DNA from: CAVVSD01 sp963757125
Lineage (GTDB): Bacteria; Actinomycetota; Thermoleophilia; Solirubrobacterales; Solirubrobacteraceae
Assembly (NCBI GenBank): GCA_963757125.1
Contig: CAVWQP010000001.1
Location: forward strand, 8,927-72,926
Reading direction: 5' to 3'
DNA: 64,000 bases
Within the stretch, counting starts at the first letter, position 1. Each line of letters opens with the position of its first letter. The translations under genes and the position numbers were made by a program. This document shows positions 43,303 through 52,237 of this stretch, in pieces. The notes beneath the pieces were generated by a model. That model was not told where the DNA came from. It saw nothing but the letters and a program-made list of their open reading frames with translations, and ran no database searches.

Positions 43303-44670
43303 ATGCCCGCCCAGCAGACGAAGTTCCTCCTGTCCGAGGATGCGATCCCGACGCACTGGGTGAACATGAACCCGGACATCCCCGGCGCCCAGATCCCGCC
43401 GCTGAACCCGCAGACGAAGGAGCCGGCGGGGCCGGCCGACCTCGGCGCGATCTTCCCGATGGAGCTCATCCTCCAGGAGGTCTCGCCCGAGCCGCTCATC
43501 GAGATCCCGGAGGCCGTCCGCGAGGCGTACAAGCTCTGGCGCCCGACGCCGCTGTACCGCGCCCGGCGCCTCGAGGAGGCGCTCGGGACGCCGGCGCGCA
43601 TCTACTACAAGTACGAGGGCGTCTCGCCGGCGGGCTCGCACAAGCCGAACTCGGCCGTGCCGCAGGCGTACGCGAACAAGCAGGCCGGGATCGACAAGCT
43701 CGTGACCGAGACGGGCGCCGGCCAGTGGGGCTCCTCGCTCGCCTTCGCGTGCAGCCTGTTCGGGCTGGACCTCGAGGTCTTCATGGTCGGCTCCTCCTAC
43801 GACCAGAAGCCCTACCGCCGCTCGATGATGGAGACGTGGGGCGCGACGGTGCACCGCTCCCCGAGCGACCGGACGCAGAGCGGGCTCTCCAACTCGTCGC
43901 ACCCCACCGGCTCGCTGGGCATCGCGATCTCCGAGGCGGTCGAGATCGCCGCGCAGTCCGCCGACACGAACTACGCGCTGGGCTCGGTGCTCAACCACGT
44001 GCTGCTGCACCAGACGGTGATCGGGCAGGAGACGATCGCCCAGATGCAGCTGGCGGAGGACGAGCCGGACGTCATCATCGGATGCGTCGGCGGCGGCTCG
44101 AACTTCGGCGGCCTCGTCTTCCCCTGGCTGCGACGGGCGACCCAGCAGGGCTTCGCGACGCGCTTCCTCGCCGCCGAGCCCGCGGCCTGCCCGACCCTGA
44201 CGAAGGGCGTCTACGCCTACGACTACGGCGACACGGCCGGGCTCACGCCGCTCATGCCGATGTACACGCTCGGCCACGACTTCGTCCCGCCGCCGGTCCA
44301 CGCGGGCGGCCTGCGCTACCACGGCGACTCGCCGCTCGTGAGCCGCCTCGTGAAGGAGGGGCGCATCGAGGCCCGCGCCTACCGGCAGACGGACGCGTTC
44401 GCCGCGGCGATGACGTTCGCCCGGACCGAGGGCATCATCCCGGCGCCGGAGCCGACCCACGCGCTGCGTGCCGTCTTCGAGGAGGCGGAGGCCGCCAAGG
44501 AGGCCGGCGACGAGCGCGTGATCCTGTTCGGGCTGTGCGGCCACGGGCATTTCGACCTCGCCGCCTACGACGCGTACCTGCGCGGGGAGCTCGAGGATCC
44601 GGAGTTCGACGAGGCGGATGCCCGCCGGGCGATCGACGCGCTGCCCGACGGCGTCCCGCTGCTGGCATAG
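43303..44670 (+). CDS. trpB: tryptophan synthase beta chain, TrpB2 type
   Basis: 455 residues, about 50 longer than standard TrpB1. The long N-terminal extension (DAIPTHWVNMNPDIPGAQIP) and EGVSPAGSHKPNSAVPQAYA with PLP-binding Lys114 are marks of the TrpB2 subclass. The enzyme condenses indole or serine-derived aminoacrylate to tryptophan; TrpB2 forms often act without TrpA. No trpA or other trp gene is adjacent, consistent with a stand-alone or salvage role. Confidence 0.93.
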   Translation: MPAQQTKFLLSEDAIPTHWVNMNPDIPGAQIPPLNPQTKEPAGPADLGAIFPMELILQEVSPEPLIEIPEAVREAYKLWRPTPLYRARRLEEALGTPARIYYKYEGVSPAGSHKPNSAVPQAYANKQAGIDKLVTETGAGQWGSSLAFACSLFGLDLEVFMVGSSYDQKPYRRSMMETWGATVHRSPSDRTQSGLSNSSHPTGSLGIAISEAVEIAAQSADTNYALGSVLNHVLLHQTVIGQETIAQMQLAEDEPDVIIGCVGGGSNFGGLVFPWLRRATQQGFATRFLAAEPAACPTLTKGVYAYDYGDTAGLTPLMPMYTLGHDFVPPPVHAGGLRYHGDSPLVSRLVKEGRIEARAYRQTDAFAAAMTFARTEGIIPAPEPTHALRAVFEEAEAAKEAGDERVILFGLCGHGHFDLAAYDAYLRGELEDPEFDEADARRAIDALPDGVPLLA

Positions 44671-44679
44671 TCCGCGCGC

Positions 44680-45711
44680 ATGGGGCGCATCGGGGTGCTG
44701 ACCGGCGGGGGCGACTGCCCCGGCCTCAACGCGGTGATCCGCGGCGTCGTCCGCAAGGGCGTCAACGACCACGGGCACGCGATCATCGGCTTCCGCTACG
44801 GCTGGGCGGGCGTGCTCGCCGACGAGGCGGTCGAGCTGACGGTCGAGACGACGAGCGGGATCCTGCCGCGCGGCGGCACGATCCTCGGGACCTCGCGGAC
44901 GAATCCCTACAAGGAGGTCGGCGGCCCCGAGAAGGCGAAGGCGACGCTCGAGGCGCGCGGCATCGACGTCCTCATCCCGATCGGCGGCGAGGACACGCTC
45001 GGCGTCGCGAGACGACTTTCGGACGAGGGCATCCCGGTGGTCGGGGTCCCCAAGACGATCGACAACGACCTCGCGGCGACCGACTTCACGTTCGGCTTCC
45101 AGACCGCGGTGCAGATCGCCACGGACGCGATCGACCGGCTGCACACGACGGCGGAGTCGCACAACCGCGTCATCGTCGTGGAGGTCATGGGGCGCGACGC
45201 GGGCTGGATCGCCGCCTACGCCGGCATGGCGGGCGGCGCCGACGTCATCCTCGTGCCCGAGCGGCCGTTCGACATCGAGGAGGTGTGCAACCACGTCCGC
45301 AGGCGCCACGCCCGGGGACGCACGTTCTCCATCGTCGTCGTGTCGGAGGGAGCGATCCCGACGGGCGGCCACGCCTACGGGCGCGGTGGGGCGACGGATG
45401 CGTTCGGCCACGAGCGCCTCGGCGGCATCGCCGTGCAGCTCGAGTCCGAGATCGAGAAGCGCACCGGGTTCGAGTGCCGCATGACGATCCTCGGCCACGT
45501 GCAGCGCGGCGGCTCGCCGCTCGCGTTCGATCGCGTCCTCGGCACGCGGTTCGGCGTGGCGGCGATCGATGCCGCGACCGCCGGCCACTACGGGAAGATG
45601 GTCGCGCTGAAGGGCACGGAGATCGAGCTCGTGCCGCTCGAGGCCGCGCTCGACGAGCCCAAGCTGCTGGACCCGGCCTTCTTCGAGACGGCCGAGGTCT
45701 TCTTCGGCTAG
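44680..45711 (+). CDS. pfkA: 6-phosphofructokinase with PPi-type active-site residues
   Basis: 343 residues. PFK motifs: GVLTGGGDCPGLNAVIRGVV, IGGEDTLG (102-109), VPKTIDNDLA (123-132) and GHVQRGGSP. Asp105 and Lys125 occupy positions that are Gly in ATP-dependent enzymes; Asp plus Lys is the pattern of pyrophosphate-dependent PFK in group II/III, so the donor may be PPi (inference). Phosphorylates fructose-6-phosphate in glycolysis. TAG of this gene overlaps the GTG of the next by one base. Confidence 0.93.
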   Translation: MGRIGVLTGGGDCPGLNAVIRGVVRKGVNDHGHAIIGFRYGWAGVLADEAVELTVETTSGILPRGGTILGTSRTNPYKEVGGPEKAKATLEARGIDVLIPIGGEDTLGVARRLSDEGIPVVGVPKTIDNDLAATDFTFGFQTAVQIATDAIDRLHTTAESHNRVIVVEVMGRDAGWIAAYAGMAGGADVILVPERPFDIEEVCNHVRRRHARGRTFSIVVVSEGAIPTGGHAYGRGGATDAFGHERLGGIAVQLESEIEKRTGFECRMTILGHVQRGGSPLAFDRVLGTRFGVAAIDAATAGHYGKMVALKGTEIELVPLEAALDEPKLLDPAFFETAEVFFG

Positions 45712-46832
45712 TGGCAGACCTGGTCGGTCGCCTCCCGGAGCAGTTCTTCACCGGGATCCTCCAGGCGGCCGCCGAGGCGCGCGCGCAGCCCGGCGAGCGG
45801 TTCATCGACCTCGGGCGGGGCAACCCGGACCTCCCGCCGCCGCCCGAGGCGATCGAGGCGGTGCGCGAGGCGATGCTGCACACCGCCGACCCGACGGTCC
45901 ACGGCTACCCGCCGTTCCAGGGCATGCCGGAGCTGCGCGAGGCGATCGCCGACCGCTACCGCAGCGACTACGGGGTGACGCTCGATCCGGACACCGAGAT
46001 CGCCGTCGTCCCCGGGACGAAGACCGGGATCATGCTCGTGACGCTGGCCTGCGCCGACAGCGGCGACGGCGTCCTGCTGCCCGACCCGGGCTACCCCGAC
46101 TACCACTCGGCCGTCGCGCTCGCGGGGGCGCGGCACGTGGCGCTGCCGCTCGACGGCCCGGCCGGCTGGCAGCCGCGCTTCGACGGGCTGAGCGGGGCCC
46201 TGTGCGCGTTGAACTGGCCGTCGAACCCGTGCGCGGTCCTCGCCGCCGACGGCGTGATGGAGGAGGCGGTCGCGTGGGCGCACGCGACCGGGACCCGGCT
46301 CGTCCACGACATCGCGTACGGCTTCCTCGGCTTCGAGCGCCGGGTGCCGAGCATCCTGGAGGTGCCGGGGGCGCGCGAGGTCGCGACCGAGCTGTGGTCG
46401 CCGTCGAAGATCTACGGGATGGCCGGGTGGCGGGTCGGGTTCCTGCTCGGCAACGCGGAGGTCGTCGGCCGGGTCCGGACGCTCGTCGACCACATGTTCG
46501 CGGGCGTCCCGGTGGCGATCCAGCGGGGGCTGCTGGCGGCGTTGACGGGCGACCAGACGCACGTCGCCGAGCGCCGCGAGCACTACCGGGCGCGCCGCGA
46601 CGTCCTCGTCGACGCCCTCCCCGGGCTGCGCCGCCCGGAGGGGTCCTTCTACGCGTGGTGGGAGCTGCCGGACGGGCTGACCGCGGAGGAGATCATCCGG
46701 CGCGCGCGCGTGGGGGTCGCCCCCGGGATCGGCTTCGGGTCGCGCGGCGCCGGCCACGTCCGGCTCTCGCTGGCGGTGCCCGACGAGGACGTCGCCGAGG
46801 GCGCCGCGCGGCTCGGCGCGCTCGTCAGCTAG
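45711..46832 (+). CDS. class I/II PLP-dependent aminotransferase
   Basis: 373 residues, GTG start. Fold type I motifs: DLGRGNPDLPPPPEAIEAVR, VHGYPPFQGMPELREAIADR, LNWPSNPCAV (the NxPxNPT position) and PLP Lys233 in SPSKIYGMAGWRVGF. Closest in style to LL-diaminopimelate/DapC-like or alanine-type transaminases; substrate not determined. Translationally coupled to the phosphofructokinase gene. Confidence 0.9.
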   Translation: MADLVGRLPEQFFTGILQAAAEARAQPGERFIDLGRGNPDLPPPPEAIEAVREAMLHTADPTVHGYPPFQGMPELREAIADRYRSDYGVTLDPDTEIAVVPGTKTGIMLVTLACADSGDGVLLPDPGYPDYHSAVALAGARHVALPLDGPAGWQPRFDGLSGALCALNWPSNPCAVLAADGVMEEAVAWAHATGTRLVHDIAYGFLGFERRVPSILEVPGAREVATELWSPSKIYGMAGWRVGFLLGNAEVVGRVRTLVDHMFAGVPVAIQRGLLAALTGDQTHVAERREHYRARRDVLVDALPGLRRPEGSFYAWWELPDGLTAEEIIRRARVGVAPGIGFGSRGAGHVRLSLAVPDEDVAEGAARLGALVS

Positions 46833-47571
46833 CGATCAGCCACGACGCGAACGTCGTCGGGGCGAGCCGTGCGTCCGGCCCGGGCAGCATGACCTCGCCC
46901 GCCATCTCGACGCCGAACGGCCCGTTCTGCCAGCTCGGCACGATGCGGGCGGTGCTGTCGCCGCGGGCGGCGAGGATGCGGCGCGCCATGTCGACGAAGT
47001 CCTGCGGCTCGGGCCCGGCGAGATCCGGGGCACGTCCCTGCGGCGGGGCCGCCGCGACCTCGGCCAGCGCGTCGGCGACGTCCGCCGCGGCGACGGGCTG
47101 CAGCAGCAGAGGCGGCAGCGTGATCGTGTCGCCGTCGCGCATCCAGCCCATGACGAGCTCGGCGAACTCGAAGAACTGCGCGGCGCGGAGGATGGTGACC
47201 GGCACGGGGCCCGCCTCGGCGACCTCCTCCTGGCGCAGCTTGCCCGCGTAGTGGCCGTTGCCGGAGACGCGGTCGATCCCGATGATCGACAGCACGACGT
47301 GATGGCCGACGCCGGCGCGCTCCTCGGCCGCCAGCAGGTTCTTCGTGCTCGTGCCGAAGAACGCGCGCGTCGCGTCGGCCTCCAGCTCGTTCGTGTTCGA
47401 CGCGTCGACGACCGCCTCGACCCCCTGCAGCGCCTCGTCCAGCCCGTCGCCCGTGATCGTGTTCGCGCCGGTCGAGCGCGAGATGACGACGGGGTCGTGC
47501 CCGGCGCGCTCGAGCGCGCGGACGGTCATGCCTCCCACGAGGCCCGTTCCTCCTGCGACTGCGATCCGCAT
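46825..47571 (-). CDS. NmrA/NAD(P)-binding SDR-like protein
   Basis: 248 residues. Rossmann start IAVAGGTGLVGGMTVRALER, then VVDASNTNELEADATRAFFG, HVVLSIIGIDRVSGNGHYAG with a YxxxK-like site (Y-A-G-K), and VTILRAAQFFEFAELVMGWM. Atypical SDR of the NmrA/YtfG type, likely an NADPH-sensing or quinone-reducing protein. Leaderless: TACGTT, 6 nt, ATG 47571. The apparent 1276-codon frame extending upstream to 50655 is antisense to the next gene and not real. Confidence 0.88.
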   Translation of the reverse strand: MRIAVAGGTGLVGGMTVRALERAGHDPVVISRSTGANTITGDGLDEALQGVEAVVDASNTNELEADATRAFFGTSTKNLLAAEERAGVGHHVVLSIIGIDRVSGNGHYAGKLRQEEVAEAGPVPVTILRAAQFFEFAELVMGWMRDGDTITLPPLLLQPVAAADVADALAEVAAAPPQGRAPDLAGPEPQDFVDMARRILAARGDSTARIVPSWQNGPFGVEMAGEVMLPGPDARLAPTTFASWLIAS

Positions 47572-47610
47572 ACGGCGAACGTACCCACGAGGCGACCTAG
47601 GTCCATTCCG

Positions 47611-50475
47611 ATGCATCCGTCGCAGTGGTCTGATGGCCCGATGCGCCCTCTGCTCGTGGTCATCGTCGCCGTGCTCGCCTTCCTCGGCGTGAGCACTCCA
47701 GCCATCGCCGCCGGGCGGCTCGTCGTCTCGCCACGCAACGGTGCGACGGAGGACGGGACCGCACGGCTGCGCGTCACGGCCGGTGAACGCGCGACGCTCA
47801 CCGCGCGACTGAACGGCAAGGACATCTCGAAGGACTTCGGGGAGACGCGACGCGGCACCCGGACGCTCGACGCCTCGATCAGCCACGGCCTGCGCCACGG
47901 GCGCAACGTGCTGCGCGTGACCGTGCAGCGCCCCACGGGGGCGACCCGGAGGAAGACCGTGCGCTTCACCGTGCCTGCGAGCGTGCCGCTGGTGGGCGCC
48001 GGGCGCGACGAGCGCGCGGTCGCCGGCAAGCCGATGGAGCTCGACGGTCGCGTGGCCGGGGCTCGCGGGCCGGTGCGTTGGAAGGTCGTCGACGGGCCGC
48101 GCGGCCGGCTGGCATCGGCCGCGGGTCGCACCGCGGACTTCACGCCGACCGAGCCAGGGACGTACACGCTGCAGCTCACGGCGGGGGGCGTGTCCGACAC
48201 GGTCGAGGTCGACGCCGGCTACGGGCCGCTCGTCCCGGTCGACACGCAGGCGGTCGACCCGACCACGAACGAGCCTGCGATCCGGGTCGGCGGCAACTAC
48301 TACACGACGGTGAACAAGACGGGCACCCAGGTCCTCGTGCTCGACCGCAAGACGCTGCAGCGCTACGAGGACAACACGTGGATGACGGTCGCCCAGATCA
48401 AGCAGGACCTCGGCGAGCTGAACGACTCCGTGCTCGTGATCGCCGTCCAGCGCACCGCGATGGACCTGACCGGAGCCTTCGCCGGCATCGGCGTCCCGGC
48501 CGCCGCGTCGGCGACCGGCTCCGGCGTGACGTTCTCCGCGGTCGGCATCCCCGGGCTCGCCGCGGGGCAGGCGAACTGGATGAACGGCGCGTCGCGCGCG
48601 AGCGGCGACGCCGGGGTGCCCGGGCGGATGACCGGCTACCTGTCGCCGGACTCCTACGACAACTACGGCTACATCCCCGGGCTGGGGCAGACGGACTTCT
48701 CGTACGGCACCGCCTCGGGCTCGCCGTGCCGGAAGGGGGACCCCGGCGGCATCTGCGGCAACGCGAACAACGTCGGCTACCTCGTGACCGTGCGTGACCA
48801 CTTCACCCTGGCCGACGTCACCTACCTCAGCGGCGGGGCGTACCAGTTCTTCGGCACGAACGGACGGAACCTGTCCGCGGCCCAGCAGACGCAGCAGGCC
48901 GCCGGCATGCTGGCCATGCTGCAGGCCGTCAGGGCGGGCGACGTCGTGACCATCCAGGGCATCAGCAACTCGCAGGCCGGCGAGGGGGGTCAGGACCGTG
49001 CGCTGGTCGGGACCATCGACGCAGGCACCATGCACGCCCTGTCCCAGGCGGTCGTCGGCGTCGGCGGCACCCGCAACGGCTTCAACAGCGCCGCCGCGGA
49101 CCAGGGGATCGACGAACTCAGCCATGGCCAGTCCTACATGCTCGTCGGCTGGGCCGGCGCGCCCGAGGAGGGTGCAGGGGCGGAGGCGTCGGAAGGCGTC
49201 GCAGGCACCAAGGACGCCGCGGCGCTGAGCGGCGCGCTGCGTCCGGACAGCTCGTCGCAGTACCGGCCCATGGCGGTGTCGCCCACCCCGGGGCTGTCCG
49301 CGTCGCTCGACACGATCATCCTCGACGAGCCGAACCCGAGCGCCTGGCCGCTCAAGGGCGGAGCGCTGAAGGCGCTGTCGTGGCTCGGCGACACCGACCC
49401 GCGGCTCGGGCCCGATCCGCGGAACGCCTACTGGACGCAGGACCTCGACCAGTCGGACACGAACTCGATCATCGAGGGGATGCGCGATCAGACGTATCCC
49501 GACGACCAGAGCTTCAGCAATGCGCAGTTCAGGACGGCGAAGGCCGAGCTGATCCAGGAGCTGCGCTGGGTCGGCAACACCCGCTCCTACCTCGACAAGC
49601 TGTCGCAGCCGTTCGCGTCGAACGCCCTCGGGGGCTGGGCCGAGGCCCAGGACATCGCGGACACGGTCTACCACGACGCCACGACCTCGACGAACCCCGT
49701 CGCGATGGAGTGGCTGCAGTTCACGCAGCTGCTGATCGGGTTCGCCGGGACGCCCGGACAGGTGATCAGCAGGGTCCTCCAGCTCGGCATGTGGGCCTAC
49801 GGCGCATCGGCCGACGGCGGGCCCGGCCCCGCGGAGATCAAGACGACGGCGGACAAGGTCGGCACCGCCTTCATCGTCCAGGCGGAGACCGCGGAGGCGA
49901 CGTCGCAGAACATGGGCGACGTCATCGTGAGCGACTACGCGAAGCTCAAGGAGGTCGGCACCTACGGCGGCTGCAACACCGGCGCGACCGGGTGCCCACC
50001 CGGCCTGGCCTACAGCTCCGCCGACCGCAAGCAGGCGTCCGCCGACGTCTACCGGGGCATCGAGCTGCAGGCGTGGGTGAAGCTGCTGCCGCTCGGCTTC
50101 CCCACCTTCGACCTGGTGCCGCCGTACGAGTCGGGCGGCCAGCAGGCGGATCCCGCCTCGTACTTCTGCAACGCCGGCGGCCAGCAGCCGTTCAACGGGT
50201 ACCCGGCCGCGGCGTACACGTCGTTCTTCCAACAGTGGGACCCGAACGCGAACCCGTACCAGAAGAACGGTCTCTACGAGATGTACGCGCTCTCGAAGGA
50301 CAGCGGCCTGAGTGCCACCCCGCCGCCGACGGAGATCCTCAACCGGCTGTTCGGCCCCTTGTCCCCCTCGGGTGACCCGCGCAACGGAGGACTCGGCATG
50401 ACGCTCGCGGCCTACGTGCGGATGACGTCGCCGATGCCGTGGTCGAGCACGAGGTGCACCTGGGGCCCGCTGTAG
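47611..50475 (+). CDS. large exported protein of unknown function
   Basis: 954 residues from ATG 47611, which follows TAGGTC by 7 nt; ATG 47641 (944 residues) is also possible. Signal peptide PLLLVVIVAVLAFLGVSTPA-like at 11-33. Residues 35-120 look like an Ig-like/Big domain (RLVVSPRNGATEDGTARLRV, FTVPASVPL), 120-200 a second beta domain ending YTLQLTAGGVSDTVEVD. The rest (about 200-954) contains GNYYTTVNKTGTQVLVLDRK, SPDSYDNYGYIPGLGQTDFS and eight or more Cys-poor, Gly/Asp-rich stretches. I recognise no catalytic motif. One copper- or nucleotide-type site is not visible. Likely secreted or surface-anchored. Confidence 0.85.
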   Translation: MHPSQWSDGPMRPLLVVIVAVLAFLGVSTPAIAAGRLVVSPRNGATEDGTARLRVTAGERATLTARLNGKDISKDFGETRRGTRTLDASISHGLRHGRNVLRVTVQRPTGATRRKTVRFTVPASVPLVGAGRDERAVAGKPMELDGRVAGARGPVRWKVVDGPRGRLASAAGRTADFTPTEPGTYTLQLTAGGVSDTVEVDAGYGPLVPVDTQAVDPTTNEPAIRVGGNYYTTVNKTGTQVLVLDRKTLQRYEDNTWMTVAQIKQDLGELNDSVLVIAVQRTAMDLTGAFAGIGVPAAASATGSGVTFSAVGIPGLAAGQANWMNGASRASGDAGVPGRMTGYLSPDSYDNYGYIPGLGQTDFSYGTASGSPCRKGDPGGICGNANNVGYLVTVRDHFTLADVTYLSGGAYQFFGTNGRNLSAAQQTQQAAGMLAMLQAVRAGDVVTIQGISNSQAGEGGQDRALVGTIDAGTMHALSQAVVGVGGTRNGFNSAAADQGIDELSHGQSYMLVGWAGAPEEGAGAEASEGVAGTKDAAALSGALRPDSSSQYRPMAVSPTPGLSASLDTIILDEPNPSAWPLKGGALKALSWLGDTDPRLGPDPRNAYWTQDLDQSDTNSIIEGMRDQTYPDDQSFSNAQFRTAKAELIQELRWVGNTRSYLDKLSQPFASNALGGWAEAQDIADTVYHDATTSTNPVAMEWLQFTQLLIGFAGTPGQVISRVLQLGMWAYGASADGGPGPAEIKTTADKVGTAFIVQAETAEATSQNMGDVIVSDYAKLKEVGTYGGCNTGATGCPPGLAYSSADRKQASADVYRGIELQAWVKLLPLGFPTFDLVPPYESGGQQADPASYFCNAGGQQPFNGYPAAAYTSFFQQWDPNANPYQKNGLYEMYALSKDSGLSATPPPTEILNRLFGPLSPSGDPRNGGLGMTLAAYVRMTSPMPWSSTRCTWGPL

Positions 50476-50653
50476 GTCACCAGTCGATGGGCCGGCCGTC
50501 GCGGAAGAATCCGCCGGTGGCGAGGGCGACGGATTGCATCCACCCAGCGTCGCATGAGCGTCTACGTGCCAGCTCGGCCCAGGTGTGTCGGGTCGCGCCG
50601 GGTGAGCGCGTCGTCCCGGTGACACGATCCCGACGACCGAGGAGGTCACCACC

Positions 50654-51007
50654 ATGCACTACCTGCTCACGCTCACCTTCCGTCCCGGCGAGGGCCCTCA
50701 GGAGGGCACGCCCGAGTTCGACGCGGAGATGGCGCGCTGGGGCGCGCTGAACCAGGAGATGCGCCAGGCCGGCGTCGCGGTCGGCGCCAGCGGGCTGCAC
50801 GTCGACGCCACGACGACCGTCCGCACGAAGAGCGGCGAGGTCGTCGTGACCGACGGCCCGTACGCGGAGACGAAGGAGACGCTCTTCTCCTTCTACATCA
50901 TCGACGTCGAGGACCTCGACGCCGCCACGGCGTGGGCCGCACGGATGCCTGCGGCCGAGTACGGCTCGATCGAGGTGCACCCGATGGTGCACTTCGAGTT
51001 CGCGTGA
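50654..51007 (+). CDS. YCII-related (DGPF-domain) protein
   Basis: 117 residues. HYLLTLTFRPGEGPQEGTPE, VVVTDGPYAETKETLFSFYI (the DGPF-type loop) and the closing YGSIEVHPMVHFEF are DGPF/YCII marks. In ECF42 systems such proteins are encoded beside, and expressed under, the sigma factor. GGAGG precedes the ATG, and the stop overlaps the sigma gene by GTGA. Confidence 0.92.
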   Translation: MHYLLTLTFRPGEGPQEGTPEFDAEMARWGALNQEMRQAGVAVGASGLHVDATTTVRTKSGEVVVTDGPYAETKETLFSFYIIDVEDLDAATAWAARMPAAEYGSIEVHPMVHFEFA

Positions 51008-52227
51008 CCGACGCCGCCCGCGCGCTCGAGGAGGCGTTCCGCACCGAGCGCGCGGCGGTCCTCGCGACGATCACGCGCCGCCTCGGCGGCGACCTCGCGC
51101 TCGCCGAGGACGTCGTGCAGGACGCGTTCGTGGCCGCGGCGGTCGACTGGGACCGCCGCGGCGCGCCGGACAGCCCCGGCGCGTGGCTGACGACGACGGC
51201 GTGGCGCCGCGCGCTGGACCGGCTGCGCCACGAGCGCATCGCGGCCGCGCACATGCCCGAGCTCGTGCAGGAGGAGGTGGACGCCATGGAGCTGGACCTC
51301 GACCGCTCGTCCCTGGAGGACGACGCGCTGCGCATGATCTTCACGTGCTGCCACCCCGCGCTGGCGGCCGAGGCGCGGATGGCGCTGACGCTGCGCAGCG
51401 TCGGCGGCCTGACGGTCCCCGAGATCGCGCGCGCGTTCCTGTCGACCGAGACGGCGATGGAGCGACGACTCACGCGCGCGCGCCGCAAGGTCACCGACGC
51501 CCGCATCCCCTTCCGCGTCCCACCCGACGAGTTGCTCGCCGAGCGCCTGGCCGGCGTGCTGCGGATCGTCTCGCTGATCTACACCGAGGGCCACACGGCG
51601 ACCCGCGGCCCCGTCGCGGTCCGCGGCGATCTCTGCGAGGAGGCGATCCGGCTCGCGCGGCTGCTCGCGGTGCTCATGCCCGACGAGCGCGAGGCGCTCG
51701 GCCTGCTCGCGCTCCTGCTGCTGACGGACGCGCGGCGGTCCGCGCGCCTCGCCCCCGACGGCGCGCTGATCTCGCTGAGCGAGCAGGACCGCACGCGGTG
51801 GGACGGCGAGGCGATCGGGGACGGGCTCGCCGTCGTCGATCGCGCGATGCGGCTCGGGCCCGGCCCCTACGTCATCCAGGCCGCGATCGCCGCGCTGCAC
51901 GCGCAGGCGCCCGACTTCGCCTCCACAGACTGGCCGCAGATCGCCGGGCTCTACGCCGAGCTGGAGCGCCACGACCGCTCACCGGTCGTGACCGTCAACC
52001 GCGCCATCGCCGTCTCCCACGCCGAGGACGCCGCACGCGGGCCTGGCGGTCCTCGACGGCATCGCCGACGACCGCCGGCTCGACCGCTACGGCCCGCTGG
52101 CCGCCGCGCGCGCCGACCTGCTGCGCCGCACCGGCGACGCCGAGGGGGCGGACACGGCGTACGCTCGCGCCATCGAGCTGAGTTCGAACCCAGCGGAGCG
52201 CGCGGCGCTCGCGCGGCAGCGCCGTGA
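51004..52227 (+). CDS. ECF42-type RNA polymerase sigma factor, frameshifted near its C-terminus
   Basis: 407 residues as encoded, GTG start. Sigma domains 2 and 4 (AEDVVQDAFVAAAVDWDRRG, LRMIFTCCHPALAAEARMAL, LTVPEIARAFLSTETAMERR) are followed by the long ECF42 C-terminal extension (RIVSLIYTEGHTATRGP). Up to VVTVNRAIAVSHAEDA the reading is normal; after the GGG at 52039-52041 it turns into Arg/Pro-rich nonsense. One G fewer gives GLAVLDGIADDRRLDRYGPL and the usual family end, which runs without a stop into the next gene's frame. Paired with the upstream DGPF protein. Confidence 0.88.
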   Translation: MTDAARALEEAFRTERAAVLATITRRLGGDLALAEDVVQDAFVAAAVDWDRRGAPDSPGAWLTTTAWRRALDRLRHERIAAAHMPELVQEEVDAMELDLDRSSLEDDALRMIFTCCHPALAAEARMALTLRSVGGLTVPEIARAFLSTETAMERRLTRARRKVTDARIPFRVPPDELLAERLAGVLRIVSLIYTEGHTATRGPVAVRGDLCEEAIRLARLLAVLMPDEREALGLLALLLLTDARRSARLAPDGALISLSEQDRTRWDGEAIGDGLAVVDRAMRLGPGPYVIQAAIAALHAQAPDFASTDWPQIAGLYAELERHDRSPVVTVNRAIAVSHAEDAARGPGGPRRHRRRPPARPLRPAGRRARRPAAPHRRRRGGGHGVRSRHRAEFEPSGARGARAAAP

Positions 52228-52237
52228 GGCGGAATCC

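Noticed and set aside
50477..50650. short minus-strand peptide before the DGPF gene (MQSVALATGGFF...)
   Set aside because: Only 20 residues, no start signal or partner; could be a gene remnant but cannot be supported.
46825..50655. 1276-codon minus-strand frame
   Set aside because: Only 46825-47571 matches a protein family; the rest is antisense to the large exported protein, which has a signal peptide and better codon pattern.
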